A DNA stretch of 64,000 nucleotides from Marivita cryptomonadis. GTDB lineage: Bacteria; Pseudomonadota; Alphaproteobacteria; Rhodobacterales; Rhodobacteraceae. Below are positions 51,033-62,396 of the stretch, in pieces. The stretch covers positions 1 through 64,000 of the forward strand of contig NZ_JFKD01000015.1 in the NCBI RefSeq assembly GCF_002115725.1. The letters run 5' to 3'. A program made the position numbers and the translations under genes. Each line of letters starts with the position of its first letter. Positions within the stretch are counted from its first letter, which is position 1. The notes beneath the pieces were generated by a model. It was not told the origin of the DNA, ran no database searches, and saw nothing but the letters and a program-made list of their open reading frames with translations.

Positions 51033-51056
51033 GGTGCGTGAAAACACGCACCCTAC
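51033..51056 (-). repeat. Palindromic repeat copy 3 (inverted)
   Basis: GGTGCGTG-AAAA-CACGCACCCTAC is the same element in opposite orientation to copy 2, 22 bases away. Together copies 2 and 3 can form one large hairpin 7 bases before the lepA stop. Confidence 0.75.
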
Positions 51057-51063
51057 ACCGTGC

Positions 51064-52866
<1,803 letters not shown>

Positions 52867-53042
52867 GCGCCGGATATGATGCGGTTTTGGGGTCTGGTCA
52901 AGGTGGCGTGAAGGCCGCGGTTCGCTTGACAAAAGGTGATTTGAAAACACGTGACATTTCGGGCATGCTTTCATCAGGCAGTTGGTCGCGACACGGGGCA
53001 CAAGACCTTGGGCACGGCCGCAGAGAAAAGAGATCAGGCGTC

Positions 53043-53393
53043 ATGAAATTCTTGGCAGCGTTAATGGTGACGGCATTGGTCGCAGGATGCGGCGGCAGCA
53101 ATCGTTTTGATCGGAATGACACGGGCGCCGTAACGCGCTTTTCAACCGGGCCGATCAGCCGCGCTTGTCTGTCCTCGGATCGCAAGGCGCGCAATTCCCG
53201 CCTATGCGGCTGCATTCAGACCGTGGCAAACCAATCGCTGTCTGGGTCGGATCAGCGCAAGGCATCGCAGTTCTTTTCCGATCCCCAGCGCGCGCATGAC
53301 ACCTGGATGTCGCAATCGCGTGCGGATGACGCGTTTTGGGAACGTTACAAAGCGTTTGCCGCGCGGTCCGAACAATCCTGCCGCGGCTACTGA
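53043..53393 (+). CDS. Small lipoprotein
   Basis: The 116-residue protein begins MKFLAALMVTALVAGCGGS, with a lipobox (V-A-G-C) at Cys16. The mature part has three more Cys (SRACLSS, RLCGCIQT) and a late EQSCRGY, suggesting disulfides, plus basic residues. It has homologues annotated only as conserved roseobacter proteins; function unknown. GAAAAGAGATCAGGCGTC precedes the ATG. It overlaps the convergent hydrolase by 7 bases. Confidence 0.75.
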   Translation: MKFLAALMVTALVAGCGGSNRFDRNDTGAVTRFSTGPISRACLSSDRKARNSRLCGCIQTVANQSLSGSDQRKASQFFSDPQRAHDTWMSQSRADDAFWERYKAFAARSEQSCRGY

Positions 53394-54151
53394 TCCCGGT
53401 CCAGAAACGCCCGCACCGACGCTTCGAACTCGCGCGGTTTTTCGGCGTGCAGCCAGTGACCTGCGCCGGGAATTTTGGCGAACTGGGCCATTGGGAACAG
53501 CTGTTTTATCACCGGGCGCGCGTCTCGTGTCACGTAATCCGACAATGCGCCGGATAGGAACAGCGTTGGTTTCTCGAATGCGCCGTCTACCTTTGGAAAG
53601 CCAAGGATGTTCGGCATCTCGGCAGCCAGCGCATCAAGGTTAAGCTTCCATCGCTTGGCCTTTACATCCAGCGACTGAGTAAAGAACGCCTGAAGTGTTG
53701 GATCGTCCACATGGGCGGCCAGCTGTTCGGACGCATCCGACCGCTTTTCCACCTTTGACAGATCGACCGCCCGCATCGCCTTGATGAACTGCATCTGGGA
53801 ATGACCATAGGCAACCGGAGCAATATCGGCCACGATCAGCCGTTCCACCAGATCGGGCCGCGTCAGCGCCAGCACCATCGCCGCCTTGCCGCCCATCGAA
53901 TGGCCGACCACATCCACAGGGCGACCTTGGGCCGCGATCACCTCGGCCAGATCGGCAGCCATATCATGATAGGAATGGCTGTCTGACCAGAAACTGTCCC
54001 CGTGATTGCGTTGGTCCACGGCGATCACTGGCCCCCGATCTGACAGGCGTTTTGCGACCACGCCCCAGTTGCGCCCCGACCCGTAAAGCCCGTGAACGAT
54101 AAGAACCGGACGCGCGATACCGGTCGATTCTGTAAACAGTGTGTTCAGCAT
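53387..54151 (-). CDS. Alpha/beta hydrolase (YbfF-like esterase)
   Basis: The 254-residue hydrolase has HGLYGSGRNWG, DQRNHGDS, the nucleophile elbow VVGHSMGGKAAMVLA (Ser near 93) and His in GAGHWLHAEKP near 235. The HGLFGS/DQRNHG pattern is that of YbfF-type acyl-CoA or ester hydrolases. The ATG at 54151 is preferred; a start at 54187 adds 12 residues. Confidence 0.87.
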   Translation of the reverse strand: MLNTLFTESTGIARPVLIVHGLYGSGRNWGVVAKRLSDRGPVIAVDQRNHGDSFWSDSHSYHDMAADLAEVIAAQGRPVDVVGHSMGGKAAMVLALTRPDLVERLIVADIAPVAYGHSQMQFIKAMRAVDLSKVEKRSDASEQLAAHVDDPTLQAFFTQSLDVKAKRWKLNLDALAAEMPNILGFPKVDGAFEKPTLFLSGALSDYVTRDARPVIKQLFPMAQFAKIPGAGHWLHAEKPREFEASVRAFLDRDQ

Positions 54152-54214
54152 TTGGGCTGCATACTGTGCCGTATCTGTATTGAGCAAGAGGGCGCGGAGG
54201 CTTATGTTAATTCA

Positions 54215-54589
54215 ATGGAACACTCAGAGATGATCAAATCCAACGCAGATGCGCTGCGGACCCTGATGGCCAAACGGCTTGGTCTGAAACGCGGGTCGCT
54301 GTCGCGACGGGTTGCCAAAGCGGGGCGACAACTGCCCTCGGGCGTACGCAATGATATCGCCATCGTCGCCGAGGCAGAGCAGATGGCGCGTAATCCTAAG
54401 CTGGCGATGCGCCTTGATCCGAATGCGACCAAAAGCGCGTATGACCGCGCTGCAACGCATCTCAAGGCGATCGACGTTGTCGACCGGCGCAAGGGGATCG
54501 CGCTATCGGTGCTGGGCAGCATGGCGTTCAACTTTCTCGCGGCCATTACGCTTTTCATTGTTGTCCTTCGTTGGCGCGGGTTGATCTGA
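54215..54589 (+). CDS. Small basic protein with C-terminal membrane anchor
   Basis: The 124-residue protein has a basic N-terminal half (MAKRLGLKRGSLSRRVAKAGRQLPSGVRNDIAIVAEAEQMARNPKLAMRLDP) and one C-terminal transmembrane helix (GIALSVLGSMAFNFLAAITLFIVVLRW). It is not recognised. The start could be 54215 or 54230. It lies 41 bases upstream of the SDR gene and may share its transcript. Confidence 0.65.
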   Translation: MEHSEMIKSNADALRTLMAKRLGLKRGSLSRRVAKAGRQLPSGVRNDIAIVAEAEQMARNPKLAMRLDPNATKSAYDRAATHLKAIDVVDRRKGIALSVLGSMAFNFLAAITLFIVVLRWRGLI

Positions 54590-54630
54590 CGCCGTTGACC
54601 GTCTGATCCGTCACCCTAGCTGGGCGGTTC

Positions 54631-55296
54631 ATGGAAACAGCACTTATCATCGGATCAAGCGGCGGCATCGGTACGGCGCTTTCAAACACACTGACCGCCC
54701 GCGGCGTTGCCGTGACAGGCTTGTCGCGCAGCCGCGATGGCCTCGACGTCACGGACGAAGCCAGCGTTGAGGCGGCGCTCGGCGCGCTGAAGGGCCCATT
54801 CGATCTTGTCTTCGTCGCGACCGGGGCACTGGAAATCAACAAGGCCAAGCCGGAAAAGACTCTGCGCCATGTCACGGCCGACGCCATGATTGACCAATTC
54901 AAGCTCAACACCGTTGGCCCCTCGCTTGTTCTGAAACACGCAATGCGTTTGCTCCCACGAAAGGGGCGGTCGGTCTTTGCCGCCCTATCGGCGCGCGTCG
55001 GCTCCATCGGGGACAACCGGTTGGGCGGTTGGTACAGCTACCGTACATCCAAGGCAGCGCTGAACCAGATGATCCACAGCAGCGCTATCGAACTCGCCCG
55101 GACCCACAAAGACCTGATCTGTGTGGCGTTGCATCCCGGTACGGTCGAAACGCCGTTCACTGAAAAATATGTTGGCCACAATCCGTCCGTTCCAGCGTCA
55201 GACGCGGCAGCAAACCTGCTTTCCGTTCTCGACGATCTCAACCCGGACGACACCGGCAAATTCTTTGACTGGCAAGGAAAAGAGGTGCCGTGGTGA
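54631..55296 (+). CDS. Short-chain dehydrogenase/reductase
   Basis: The 221-residue SDR has an N-terminal cofactor motif GSSGGIGTAL (residues 8-17), a conserved NTVGPSLVLKH, catalytic Ser in SARVGSIGDN and YSYRTSK (Tyr-x3-Lys, near 137-141). It resembles the CsgA/cell-cell signalling SDR subgroup. Its stop overlaps the start of the photolyase, so the two are co-expressed. A role with the photolyase is inferred from coupling only. Confidence 0.88.
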   Translation: METALIIGSSGGIGTALSNTLTARGVAVTGLSRSRDGLDVTDEASVEAALGALKGPFDLVFVATGALEINKAKPEKTLRHVTADAMIDQFKLNTVGPSLVLKHAMRLLPRKGRSVFAALSARVGSIGDNRLGGWYSYRTSKAALNQMIHSSAIELARTHKDLICVALHPGTVETPFTEKYVGHNPSVPASDAAANLLSVLDDLNPDDTGKFFDWQGKEVPW

Positions 55297-56804
55297 CCCG
55301 GCTTGTTCTGGTGCTGGGCGACCAGTTGTCCGAAAGCCTGTCTGCCCTGAAAGAGGCCGACAAATCGGCGGATATTGTGGTGATGGCCGAGGTCGCCGAA
55401 GAAGCGACCTATGTTCAGCATCATCCCAAGAAGATCGCCTTTATCTTCGCGGCCATGCGCAAATTCGCCGCCCGCCTGCGCGAGGGCGGCTGGGATGTGA
55501 GCTACACGCAACTCGACGACACTGAAAACGCAGGTTCGATCCCCGGCGAATTGCTCCGCCGCGCCGAAGACACCGGCGCGTCTGAGGTCATCGCCACCCA
55601 GCCCGGCGAATGGCGCTTGATCCAGACGCTCGAAGACATGCCGCTCAAGCTGACGATGAAACCGGACACCCGGTTCGTCAGCTCGCAGGATGAATTCGAC
55701 ACTTGGGCCGAGGGCCGCAAGGCGCTGAGGATGGAGTATTTCTACCGCGACATGCGCCGCAAGACCGGCCTGTTGATGGATGGCGACGCCCCCGAAGGTG
55801 GCAAGTGGAACTACGATTCCGAGAACCGTAAACCTGCCCCCGACGACATCGCGTTTTCTGGCCCTATGCAATTCACTCCGGACGACACGGTCGAAGAAGT
55901 GCTCGATCTCGTCGAGTCGCGCTTCGGCAACTCTTTCGGCACGCTGCGCCCCTTCTGGTTCGCCACCGATCAGACACAGGCCCGCCGCGCGCTGACGCAT
56001 TTCATCACCTACGCCCTGCCGCGCTTTGGCGATTTTCAGGACGCGATGATGAACGACAATCGCTTCCTCTACCACGCGCTGATTTCGCCGTATCTGAATG
56101 TCGGGCTGCTTGACCCAATCGAGGTCTGCCAAGCTGCGGAAGACGCGTACAAAGACGGCCATGCGCCGTTGAATGCGGTCGAAGGGTTTATCCGGCAGAT
56201 CATCGGTTGGCGCGAATATGTGCGCGGCATCTATTTCCGCGAAGGCCCGGACTATCCCCGCCGTAACGCGCTCAACCACCAGCGCAAACTGCCGGACTTC
56301 TACTGGACCGGCGACACGGACATGAATTGCATGTCCAAGGCAATTACCCAAACGGCGGACGAGGCCTACGCTCACCACATCCAGCGGCTGATGGTGACCG
56401 GCAATTTCGCATTGCTTGCAGGCATCAACCCGCACGAGGTGCATGAGTGGTATCTGCGGGTCTATATCGACGCCTTCGAATGGGTCGAAGCGCCCAACGT
56501 TGTGGGGATGAGCCAGTTTGCCGATGGCGGCATCATCGCGTCAAAGCCTTATGTGTCGTCTGGTGCGTATATCAACCGCATGTCGGATTACTGCAAATCC
56601 TGCCGTTACAAGGTGAATGACAAGACGGGCAAAGATGCGTGCCCGTTCAATACGCTTTACTGGCATTTCCTTGACCGGCACTCCGAGAACTTCGCCAAGA
56701 ACCAGCGGATGAGCACGATCTACGCCAATTGGAAACGAATGGATGAGGACCGCAAACAAACGATCCTCTCCGAGGCCGAGGCGTTTCTAGACGGGCTGAG
56801 CTAG
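55290..56804 (+). CDS. Iron-sulfur bacterial (6-4) photolyase (PhrB/FeS-BCP type)
   Basis: The 504-residue cryptochrome/photolyase family protein repairs UV (6-4) photoproducts using FAD. It has the N-terminal LVLGDQLSESL start of the FeS-BCP group and four [4Fe-4S] cysteines at 347, 435, 438 and 451 (DMNCMSKAI, YCKSCRY, DACPF). Their spacing is the same as Cys350, 438, 441 and 454 of Agrobacterium PhrB. The FAD and lumazine domains are in the expected order. GTG starts at 55290 or 55293; it overlaps the SDR stop. Confidence 0.93.
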   Translation: MVTRLVLVLGDQLSESLSALKEADKSADIVVMAEVAEEATYVQHHPKKIAFIFAAMRKFAARLREGGWDVSYTQLDDTENAGSIPGELLRRAEDTGASEVIATQPGEWRLIQTLEDMPLKLTMKPDTRFVSSQDEFDTWAEGRKALRMEYFYRDMRRKTGLLMDGDAPEGGKWNYDSENRKPAPDDIAFSGPMQFTPDDTVEEVLDLVESRFGNSFGTLRPFWFATDQTQARRALTHFITYALPRFGDFQDAMMNDNRFLYHALISPYLNVGLLDPIEVCQAAEDAYKDGHAPLNAVEGFIRQIIGWREYVRGIYFREGPDYPRRNALNHQRKLPDFYWTGDTDMNCMSKAITQTADEAYAHHIQRLMVTGNFALLAGINPHEVHEWYLRVYIDAFEWVEAPNVVGMSQFADGGIIASKPYVSSGAYINRMSDYCKSCRYKVNDKTGKDACPFNTLYWHFLDRHSENFAKNQRMSTIYANWKRMDEDRKQTILSEAEAFLDGLS

Positions 56805-56829
56805 GGTTTTAGGTCGACCCGTCGCATCT

Positions 56830-59109
56830 TCATCCGTACTGCGCAACCGGTGTGCCTGCGATCGCTGCCATGTTGAGCAAGCCGCGCGCAGTGATGCCTT
56901 GCGTGACCACATGCGCCCGGTTGCCCATGCCCATCAGGATCGGCCCCACTTCAAGCCCACCCGCGCGCATCTTGAGGATGTTACGCACCGCAGACGCCGC
57001 ATCGGCGTGGCCAAAGATCAACACGTTTGCCACACCCTGCATCCGGTTGCCCGGCAACAGACGCTCCCGCAATTCAGGATCAAGCGCGGCATCAACGTTC
57101 ATCTCACCCTCGTAGCAGAAATCGCGCGGCTCTGAATCCAGCATCGCAATGGCCTCGCGCAGCCGCTGGCCGGACCCTTCGTCCTGATTGCCGAATTGCG
57201 ATTGCGAACAGAAGGCGATGTTCGGCGCAAGACCGAACCGCCGCACATGCCGCGCTGCACCAATGGCAGTCTGCGCCAGCTCCGCCGCCGTCGGCAGCGA
57301 CCGCACATGGGTGTCTGCAATGAACAGCGGCCCGTCTTCGAGGATCATCATGCTCAGCGCGCCATGCGGCGAATGCTTTTCCGATCCCAGAACCTGCGTC
57401 ACATAATTCAAGTGCCAGCGGAATTCACCGAACGTGCCGCAGATCAGGCTGTCGGCCTCCTCGCGATGCACCATGACCGCGCCGATGGCAGTGGTGTTGG
57501 TGCGCATGATTGCCCGCGCCAGATCGGGCGTCACACCGCGCCGCGCCATGATCTTGTGATAGGTTTCCCAATAATCGCGGTAGCGCGGATCGTTCTCTGG
57601 GTTCACCAGTGTGAAATCCCGTTCTGGCCGGATCTCCAAACCCAACCGTTCACAGCGCGACGCAATCACATCGGGACGACCGATCAGGATCGGGGTTTCG
57701 GTGGTTTCCTCCAGAATCGCCTGCGCCGCCCGCAGCACCCGTTCATCTTCGCCCTCGGCGAACACGATCCGGCGTGCGCCGGTGGCCGCAGCATCGAACA
57801 CCGGACGCATAAGCAACGCCGATTTGTAGACGCTTGCGTCAAGCTTGGCCTTGTATGCCTTGAGGTCGTCGAGCGGACGCAAGGCCACGCCTGTTTCCAT
57901 CGCAGCCTGTGCCACGGCGGTCGACACCACGCCAGACAGGCGCGGGTCAAACGGTTTCGGGATCAAATAATCCGCCCCAAAGGTCAGCTGTTCACCACGA
58001 TAGGCCGCAGCCGCTTCGGCGCTGGTGGTGGCGCGCGCCAGCTTGGCGATCCCTTCGACACACGCGATCTGCATCGCGTCGTTGATCTCGGTCGCGCCGA
58101 CATCCAGCGCACCCCGGAAAATGAAGGGAAAGCACAAGACGTTATTGACCTGATTGGGAAAGTCGCTGCGCCCTGTTGCCATGATCGCGCCCGGTGCAAC
58201 CTCGCGCACCTCGTCGGGCAGGATTTCGGGCGTCGGGTTGGCCAGTGCAAAGATGATCGGGCGATCCGCCATTTTAGCCACCATCTCGGGCTTCAAAACT
58301 CTCGGACCGCTGAGGCCCAAGAACAAATCCGCCCCGTCGATCACGTCATCCAACGTCCGCAGGTCGCTTTTTTGCGCAAACGCCGCCTTCTGCGGATTCA
58401 TGTCCTCGGCACGACCTTCGTAGACCAGACCATGAATGTCACACAGCCAGATATTCTCGCGCTTCACACCCAGTTTGACGAGCATGTTCAGGCAGGCGAT
58501 CCCGGCCGCACCGCCGCCGGTAGACACGATCTTGATGTCCTCGAACGCTTTGCCCGCAACGTGCAGCGCGTTTGTGGCGGCGGCTCCAACGACAATCGCA
58601 GTGCCATGCTGGTCGTCATGAAAGACGGGAATATTCATCCGCTCGCGGCAAAGCTTTTCCACAATGAAACAGTCGGGCGCCTTGATGTCTTCAAGGTTGA
58701 TCGCGCCGAAGGTCGGCTCAAGCGCACAAACAATGTCAGCGAGCTTTTCCGGATCGCTCTCGTTCACCTCGATGTCGAAGCAATCGATATTGGCAAATTT
58801 CTTGAACAGAACCGCCTTGCCCTCCATCACCGGCTTGGAGGCCAATGCGCCAATGTTACCAAGACCCAAAACGGCGGTGCCGTTCGACACCACTGCCACA
58901 AGATTGCCCTTGGCCGTGTAACGCGCAGCATTCGTGGGATCGGCCTTGATCTCAAGGCAGGCTTCGGCAACGCCAGGGCTGTAGGCCCGCGCCAGGTCGC
59001 GCCCATTCGCAAGCGGCTTGGTCGCGCGGATTTCAAGCTTACCGGGCTTGGGGTATTCGTGGTAAAAAAGTGCTGCCTGACGCAGCGTTTCGTTGGTGTT
59101 GTCCGACAT
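56830..59109 (-). CDS. maeB: NADP-dependent malic enzyme with phosphotransacetylase domain
   Basis: The 759-residue protein joins a malic enzyme (residues 1 to about 430) to a phosphotransacetylase-like domain (about 440-759). It decarboxylates malate to pyruvate, making NADPH. Motifs include [12 protein letters not shown], the metal site [12 protein letters not shown] and the dinucleotide site [14 protein letters not shown]. The C-terminal domain ([33 protein letters not shown]) is typical of MaeB and usually regulatory rather than catalytic. It is monocistronic. Confidence 0.95.
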   Translation of the reverse strand: MSDNTNETLRQAALFYHEYPKPGKLEIRATKPLANGRDLARAYSPGVAEACLEIKADPTNAARYTAKGNLVAVVSNGTAVLGLGNIGALASKPVMEGKAVLFKKFANIDCFDIEVNESDPEKLADIVCALEPTFGAINLEDIKAPDCFIVEKLCRERMNIPVFHDDQHGTAIVVGAAATNALHVAGKAFEDIKIVSTGGGAAGIACLNMLVKLGVKRENIWLCDIHGLVYEGRAEDMNPQKAAFAQKSDLRTLDDVIDGADLFLGLSGPRVLKPEMVAKMADRPIIFALANPTPEILPDEVREVAPGAIMATGRSDFPNQVNNVLCFPFIFRGALDVGATEINDAMQIACVEGIAKLARATTSAEAAAAYRGEQLTFGADYLIPKPFDPRLSGVVSTAVAQAAMETGVALRPLDDLKAYKAKLDASVYKSALLMRPVFDAAATGARRIVFAEGEDERVLRAAQAILEETTETPILIGRPDVIASRCERLGLEIRPERDFTLVNPENDPRYRDYWETYHKIMARRGVTPDLARAIMRTNTTAIGAVMVHREEADSLICGTFGEFRWHLNYVTQVLGSEKHSPHGALSMMILEDGPLFIADTHVRSLPTAAELAQTAIGAARHVRRFGLAPNIAFCSQSQFGNQDEGSGQRLREAIAMLDSEPRDFCYEGEMNVDAALDPELRERLLPGNRMQGVANVLIFGHADAASAVRNILKMRAGGLEVGPILMGMGNRAHVVTQGITARGLLNMAAIAGTPVAQYG

Positions 59110-59195
59110 GACGTGACCCCGCTCAAATTTGGTTTAGGGGTAAACCTTTTGCGAGCGGAGGGAAAGGGCGGTCAGTTACCCCTGCGGCAAGAAGC

Positions 59196-59387
59196 TCATT
59201 CAAGGTATTCCTGAAGATGTGCGATCCGCCGCTCTGCCTGCCTGCGGGTCAGGCTTCCATCGAAAGGTTCATCCGCTTCGCTGGAAAGTTCGCGAAGTTT
59301 TATGGCCTGCTGTTCGGTCATCGCTTCTTCAGGATCGGGGCCAAGTCCAAGTGTTGGATCAAGGGCGATGCTGTTCTGGATTGGCAT
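59196..59387 (-). CDS. DUF3072-like small protein
   Basis: The 63-residue protein contains TEQQAIKLRELSSEADEPFDGSLTRRQAERRIAHLQ, matching small DUF3072-type proteins of unknown function with a helix-turn-helix-like fold. ATG 59387 follows GGAGGTTCCC. It is co-directional with maeB. Confidence 0.75.
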   Translation of the reverse strand: MPIQNSIALDPTLGLGPDPEEAMTEQQAIKLRELSSEADEPFDGSLTRRQAERRIAHLQEYLE

Positions 59388-59506
59388 GGGAACCTCCTTC
59401 ATTTACCACAAAACGCGAACGCTGCGTTCCCGGTTCCCGCGAGCCCTTGCAATCAGGCGCGTGGCCTCGCAATCATGTGAGCCTGACATCGAAGGGCAGG
59501 GGACCG

Positions 59507-59899
59507 ATGGAACTGAAAAAGGCAGCGCTGGCTGTTCGGGCGAACGCATACGCGCCCTATTCGAATTTCAAGGTTGGTGCAGCCTTGCTGGCCGACGATG
59601 GCCGCGTCTATGTCGGGTGCAATGTCGAGAACGTGGCCTATCCCGAAGGCACCTGTGCCGAAGCTGGTGCAATTGCCGCGATGATCGCCTCCGGGGCGCA
59701 CAAGATCGTCGAAGCCTTTGTGATTGCGGACAGTCCAGATCCGGTGCCCCCGTGTGGTGGCTGTCGCCAGAAGCTGTCGGAATTCGCCGCACGCGATGTT
59801 CCGGTGACGTTGGCCACCACCGAAGGGGCCGAATTCAAGACCACCGTGGGTGACTTGCTGCCGGGTGCGTTCGACGCCGGACATATGGACCGCACCTGA
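59507..59899 (+). CDS. cdd: Cytidine deaminase
   Basis: The 130-residue zinc enzyme turns cytidine and deoxycytidine into uridine and deoxyuridine. The active site shows CAEAGAI (Cys and catalytic Glu, near residues 49-55) and PCGGCRQ (near 83-89), with AYAPYSNFKVGAALL and GCNVENVAYPEGT before them. ATG 59507 gives the family start MELKKAALAVRANAYAPYS. First gene of the salvage operon; its stop overlaps deoA by one base. Confidence 0.95.
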   Translation: MELKKAALAVRANAYAPYSNFKVGAALLADDGRVYVGCNVENVAYPEGTCAEAGAIAAMIASGAHKIVEAFVIADSPDPVPPCGGCRQKLSEFAARDVPVTLATTEGAEFKTTVGDLLPGAFDAGHMDRT

Positions 59900-61191
59900 T
59901 GGATGCGCGCGCGATCATCGCCACCCTGCGCAAAGGGGGTACACCTGACGCAGATGCGCTTGCTTGGTTTGCACAAGGGCTTGCCGATGGGTCTGTCAGC
60001 GATGCGCAGGCGGGCGCGTTCGCGATGGGTGTCTGCCTGAACGGTCTGACAGACACTGGCCGTGCCGCCCTGACCGCCGCCATGCGCGACAGTGGCAAGG
60101 TGCTGCGCTGGGACCTGGACGCGCCGGTTCTCGACAAACACTCGACTGGCGGGGTGGGGGATTGCGTGAGCCTGATCCTTGCCCCTGCGCTTGCAGCTTG
60201 CGGCGTTTATGTCCCGATGATCTCGGGCCGGGGGCTGGGTCACACCGGCGGCACGCTCGACAAGTTGGAATCGATCCCCGGTTTTCGCACGACACTGACC
60301 GAAGACCAGTTCCGTCAGGTTGTGTCCAAGGTCGGCTGTGCCATCGTCAGCGCCAGTGCAGATATCGCGCCAGCCGACAAGCGGCTTTACGCGATCCGCG
60401 ACGTGACCGCGACGGTGGAAAGCCTTGATCTCATCACCGCGTCGATCCTGTCCAAGAAATTGGCGGCAGGGCTTGAGGGCCTCGTGCTCGACGTGAAGTG
60501 CGGCTCAGGCGCATTCATGAAATCGCAGGACGACGCCCGCGCTTTGGCTCGTGCTTTGGTCGATACGGCCAACGCAACAGGATGCCCGACGTCTGCGCTG
60601 ATCACAGATATGTCCCAACCTTTGGCCCCCAGCCTTGGCAATGCGCTAGAAGTCATTGACGTGATGCGGGTTCTTACTGGGACCGCGTCGGGTCGGTTGT
60701 CGGAACTGACGGTTGCCTTGGGCGGGGCGCTGCTGGAACAGGCCGGCGTCGATGACGCTCATGCCAAAGTCAAAGCTTCCATCGCCAACGGCACAGCCGC
60801 TGAAAAGTTCGGAGCAATGGTCTACGCAATGGGCGGACCCGTGCATTTTGTCGAAGACTGGGTCCGTTTCCTGCCCGAAGCACCGGTGATCCGCGAAGTC
60901 ACAGCCGCCACATCTGGCACCGTCACCGCCATCGATGGCGAAGCCTTGGGTTTGACCGTTGTGGCGCTGGGCGGCGGGCGTCAGGTGGAATCGGATGTGG
61001 TTAATCCGGCTGTTGGGCTCAGCGATGTGGTTTCGGTCGGGGACCGCGTCACCAAAGGCCAACCGCTCGCCCGCGTTCATGCCGCACGGGAAAGCCAGGC
61101 GGATGAGGCAGAGCAGGCCTTGCGCGCCGCGATCACCTTGACCGATGGTCCAGCCACTGCACCCCCGTTGGTGCTGGAGCACATCACATGA
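59899..61191 (+). CDS. deoA: Thymidine phosphorylase
   Basis: The 430-residue enzyme splits thymidine or deoxyuridine with phosphate to base and deoxyribose-1-phosphate. It has LDKHSTGGVGDCVSLILAP (near residues 76-94, phosphate site), SGRGLGHTGGTLDKLESIPGF (near 110-130) and the lysine-rich VKCGSGAFM. The order follows pyrimidine-nucleoside phosphorylases. Product passes to DeoB, encoded next with a 4-base overlap. Confidence 0.95.
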   Translation: MDARAIIATLRKGGTPDADALAWFAQGLADGSVSDAQAGAFAMGVCLNGLTDTGRAALTAAMRDSGKVLRWDLDAPVLDKHSTGGVGDCVSLILAPALAACGVYVPMISGRGLGHTGGTLDKLESIPGFRTTLTEDQFRQVVSKVGCAIVSASADIAPADKRLYAIRDVTATVESLDLITASILSKKLAAGLEGLVLDVKCGSGAFMKSQDDARALARALVDTANATGCPTSALITDMSQPLAPSLGNALEVIDVMRVLTGTASGRLSELTVALGGALLEQAGVDDAHAKVKASIANGTAAEKFGAMVYAMGGPVHFVEDWVRFLPEAPVIREVTAATSGTVTAIDGEALGLTVVALGGGRQVESDVVNPAVGLSDVVSVGDRVTKGQPLARVHAARESQADEAEQALRAAITLTDGPATAPPLVLEHIT

Positions 61192-62396
61192 GCCGCGCGT
61201 TCCTCGTCGTGATGGATTCCGTTGGCATCGGCGGTGCGCCAGATGCGGACCGCTTCTTTAATGCCACCGTGCCGGACACTGGGGCAAACACGCTGCTCCA
61301 CATCGCCCAAGCCTGCGCGGCAGGACAGGCCGAAGAGGGCAGAAGTGGTCCCTTGCACCTGCCCACGCTTGATGCATTGGGCCTTGGCCGCGCGGTCCAA
61401 CTGGCCAGCGGAAAGGCTCCTCCGAACCTTACAGCCACCCCCACCGGGCGCTGGGCCGCCGCAACCGAGGTTTCACACGGCAAGGATACACCGTCGGGCC
61501 ATTGGGAACTGGCAGGCCTGCCCGTGCCGTGGGACTGGACCTATCTGCCCGACACGGTGCCCTCTTTCCCTGACGACATCACCCAACGCATCTGCGAACT
61601 GGCGGGCACCGACGGTATCCTTGGCAATTGCCACAGCAACGGGGTGCGGGTGATCGAAACTTTTGGAGCAGAGCATCTACGGACGGGCCAACCCATCTGC
61701 TACACCTCTGCCGACAGCGTCCTTCAAATCGCCGCGCATGAAGAGGCGTTCGGCCTCGAACGACTGCTCAAGCTGTGCCAAGACCTCGCGCCCATGTGCC
61801 ACGAACGCTGCATTGGTCGCGTGATCGCGCGGCCCTTCGTCGGGCAGGACGGCAGCTTTGAACGCACCACCAACCGCCGCGACTATGCCATCGCACCGCC
61901 CGAACCGGTCCTTACAAACTGGGTGCAGGACGCTGGGCAAGCGGTGATCGGCATTGGCAAAATTGGGGACATCTTCTCGATAGCGGGGATCGACACCGTT
62001 CACAAGGGCTCGGATGCGCAGCTGATGGGCCACCTTGCGCATCAGATCGACACAGCGCCCGATGGCGCTCTGATCTTTGCGAATTTTGTGGAATTCGACA
62101 GCAAATACGGTCACCGCCGCGATGTGTCGGGTTATGCCCGCGCGCTGGAATGGTTCGACGCTGAACTCTCCAAGCTGTTGCGCAGGCTCAAACCCGATGA
62201 CCTGTTGCTCATCACGGCGGATCATGGCAACGACCCCACATGGACCGGCACGGACCACACCCGCGAACGCGTCCCGGTTCTGATGGCTGGGGCTGGCACG
62301 GGTGAAATCGGGCATGTCGGGTTCGTTGATGTCGCCGCAAGCGTCGCCAAGCATCTTGGCGTCGCGGCAAGAGGATCGGGGCGGAGTTTCCTGTGA
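61188..62396 (+). CDS. deoB: Phosphopentomutase
   Basis: The 402-residue alkaline-phosphatase-fold mutase turns (deoxy)ribose-1-phosphate into the 5-phosphate. It starts MSRAFLVVMDSVGIGGAPDA, has the catalytic Thr in KDTPSGHWELAG (near residue 98) and metal-binding HLAHQ-type and ITADHGNDPTWTGTDHTRERVPVL near 342-365. No deoC aldolase is in the window. Overlaps deoA and add by 1-4 bases. Confidence 0.95.
   Translation: MSRAFLVVMDSVGIGGAPDADRFFNATVPDTGANTLLHIAQACAAGQAEEGRSGPLHLPTLDALGLGRAVQLASGKAPPNLTATPTGRWAAATEVSHGKDTPSGHWELAGLPVPWDWTYLPDTVPSFPDDITQRICELAGTDGILGNCHSNGVRVIETFGAEHLRTGQPICYTSADSVLQIAAHEEAFGLERLLKLCQDLAPMCHERCIGRVIARPFVGQDGSFERTTNRRDYAIAPPEPVLTNWVQDAGQAVIGIGKIGDIFSIAGIDTVHKGSDAQLMGHLAHQIDTAPDGALIFANFVEFDSKYGHRRDVSGYARALEWFDAELSKLLRRLKPDDLLLITADHGNDPTWTGTDHTRERVPVLMAGAGTGEIGHVGFVDVAASVAKHLGVAARGSGRSFL

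Larger units (their letters stand above)
50722..51063. other. Repeat-containing intergenic region
   Basis: This 342-base gap between the DsrE and lepA genes has no convincing gene. It contains three copies of a GTAGGGTGCGTG-type palindrome, listed separately. Confidence 0.6.

Noticed and set aside
57196..59214. Long open frame opposite maeB (672 residues)
   Set aside because: It is antisense to the fully motif-supported malic enzyme and shows Arg/His-rich, non-protein-like composition.
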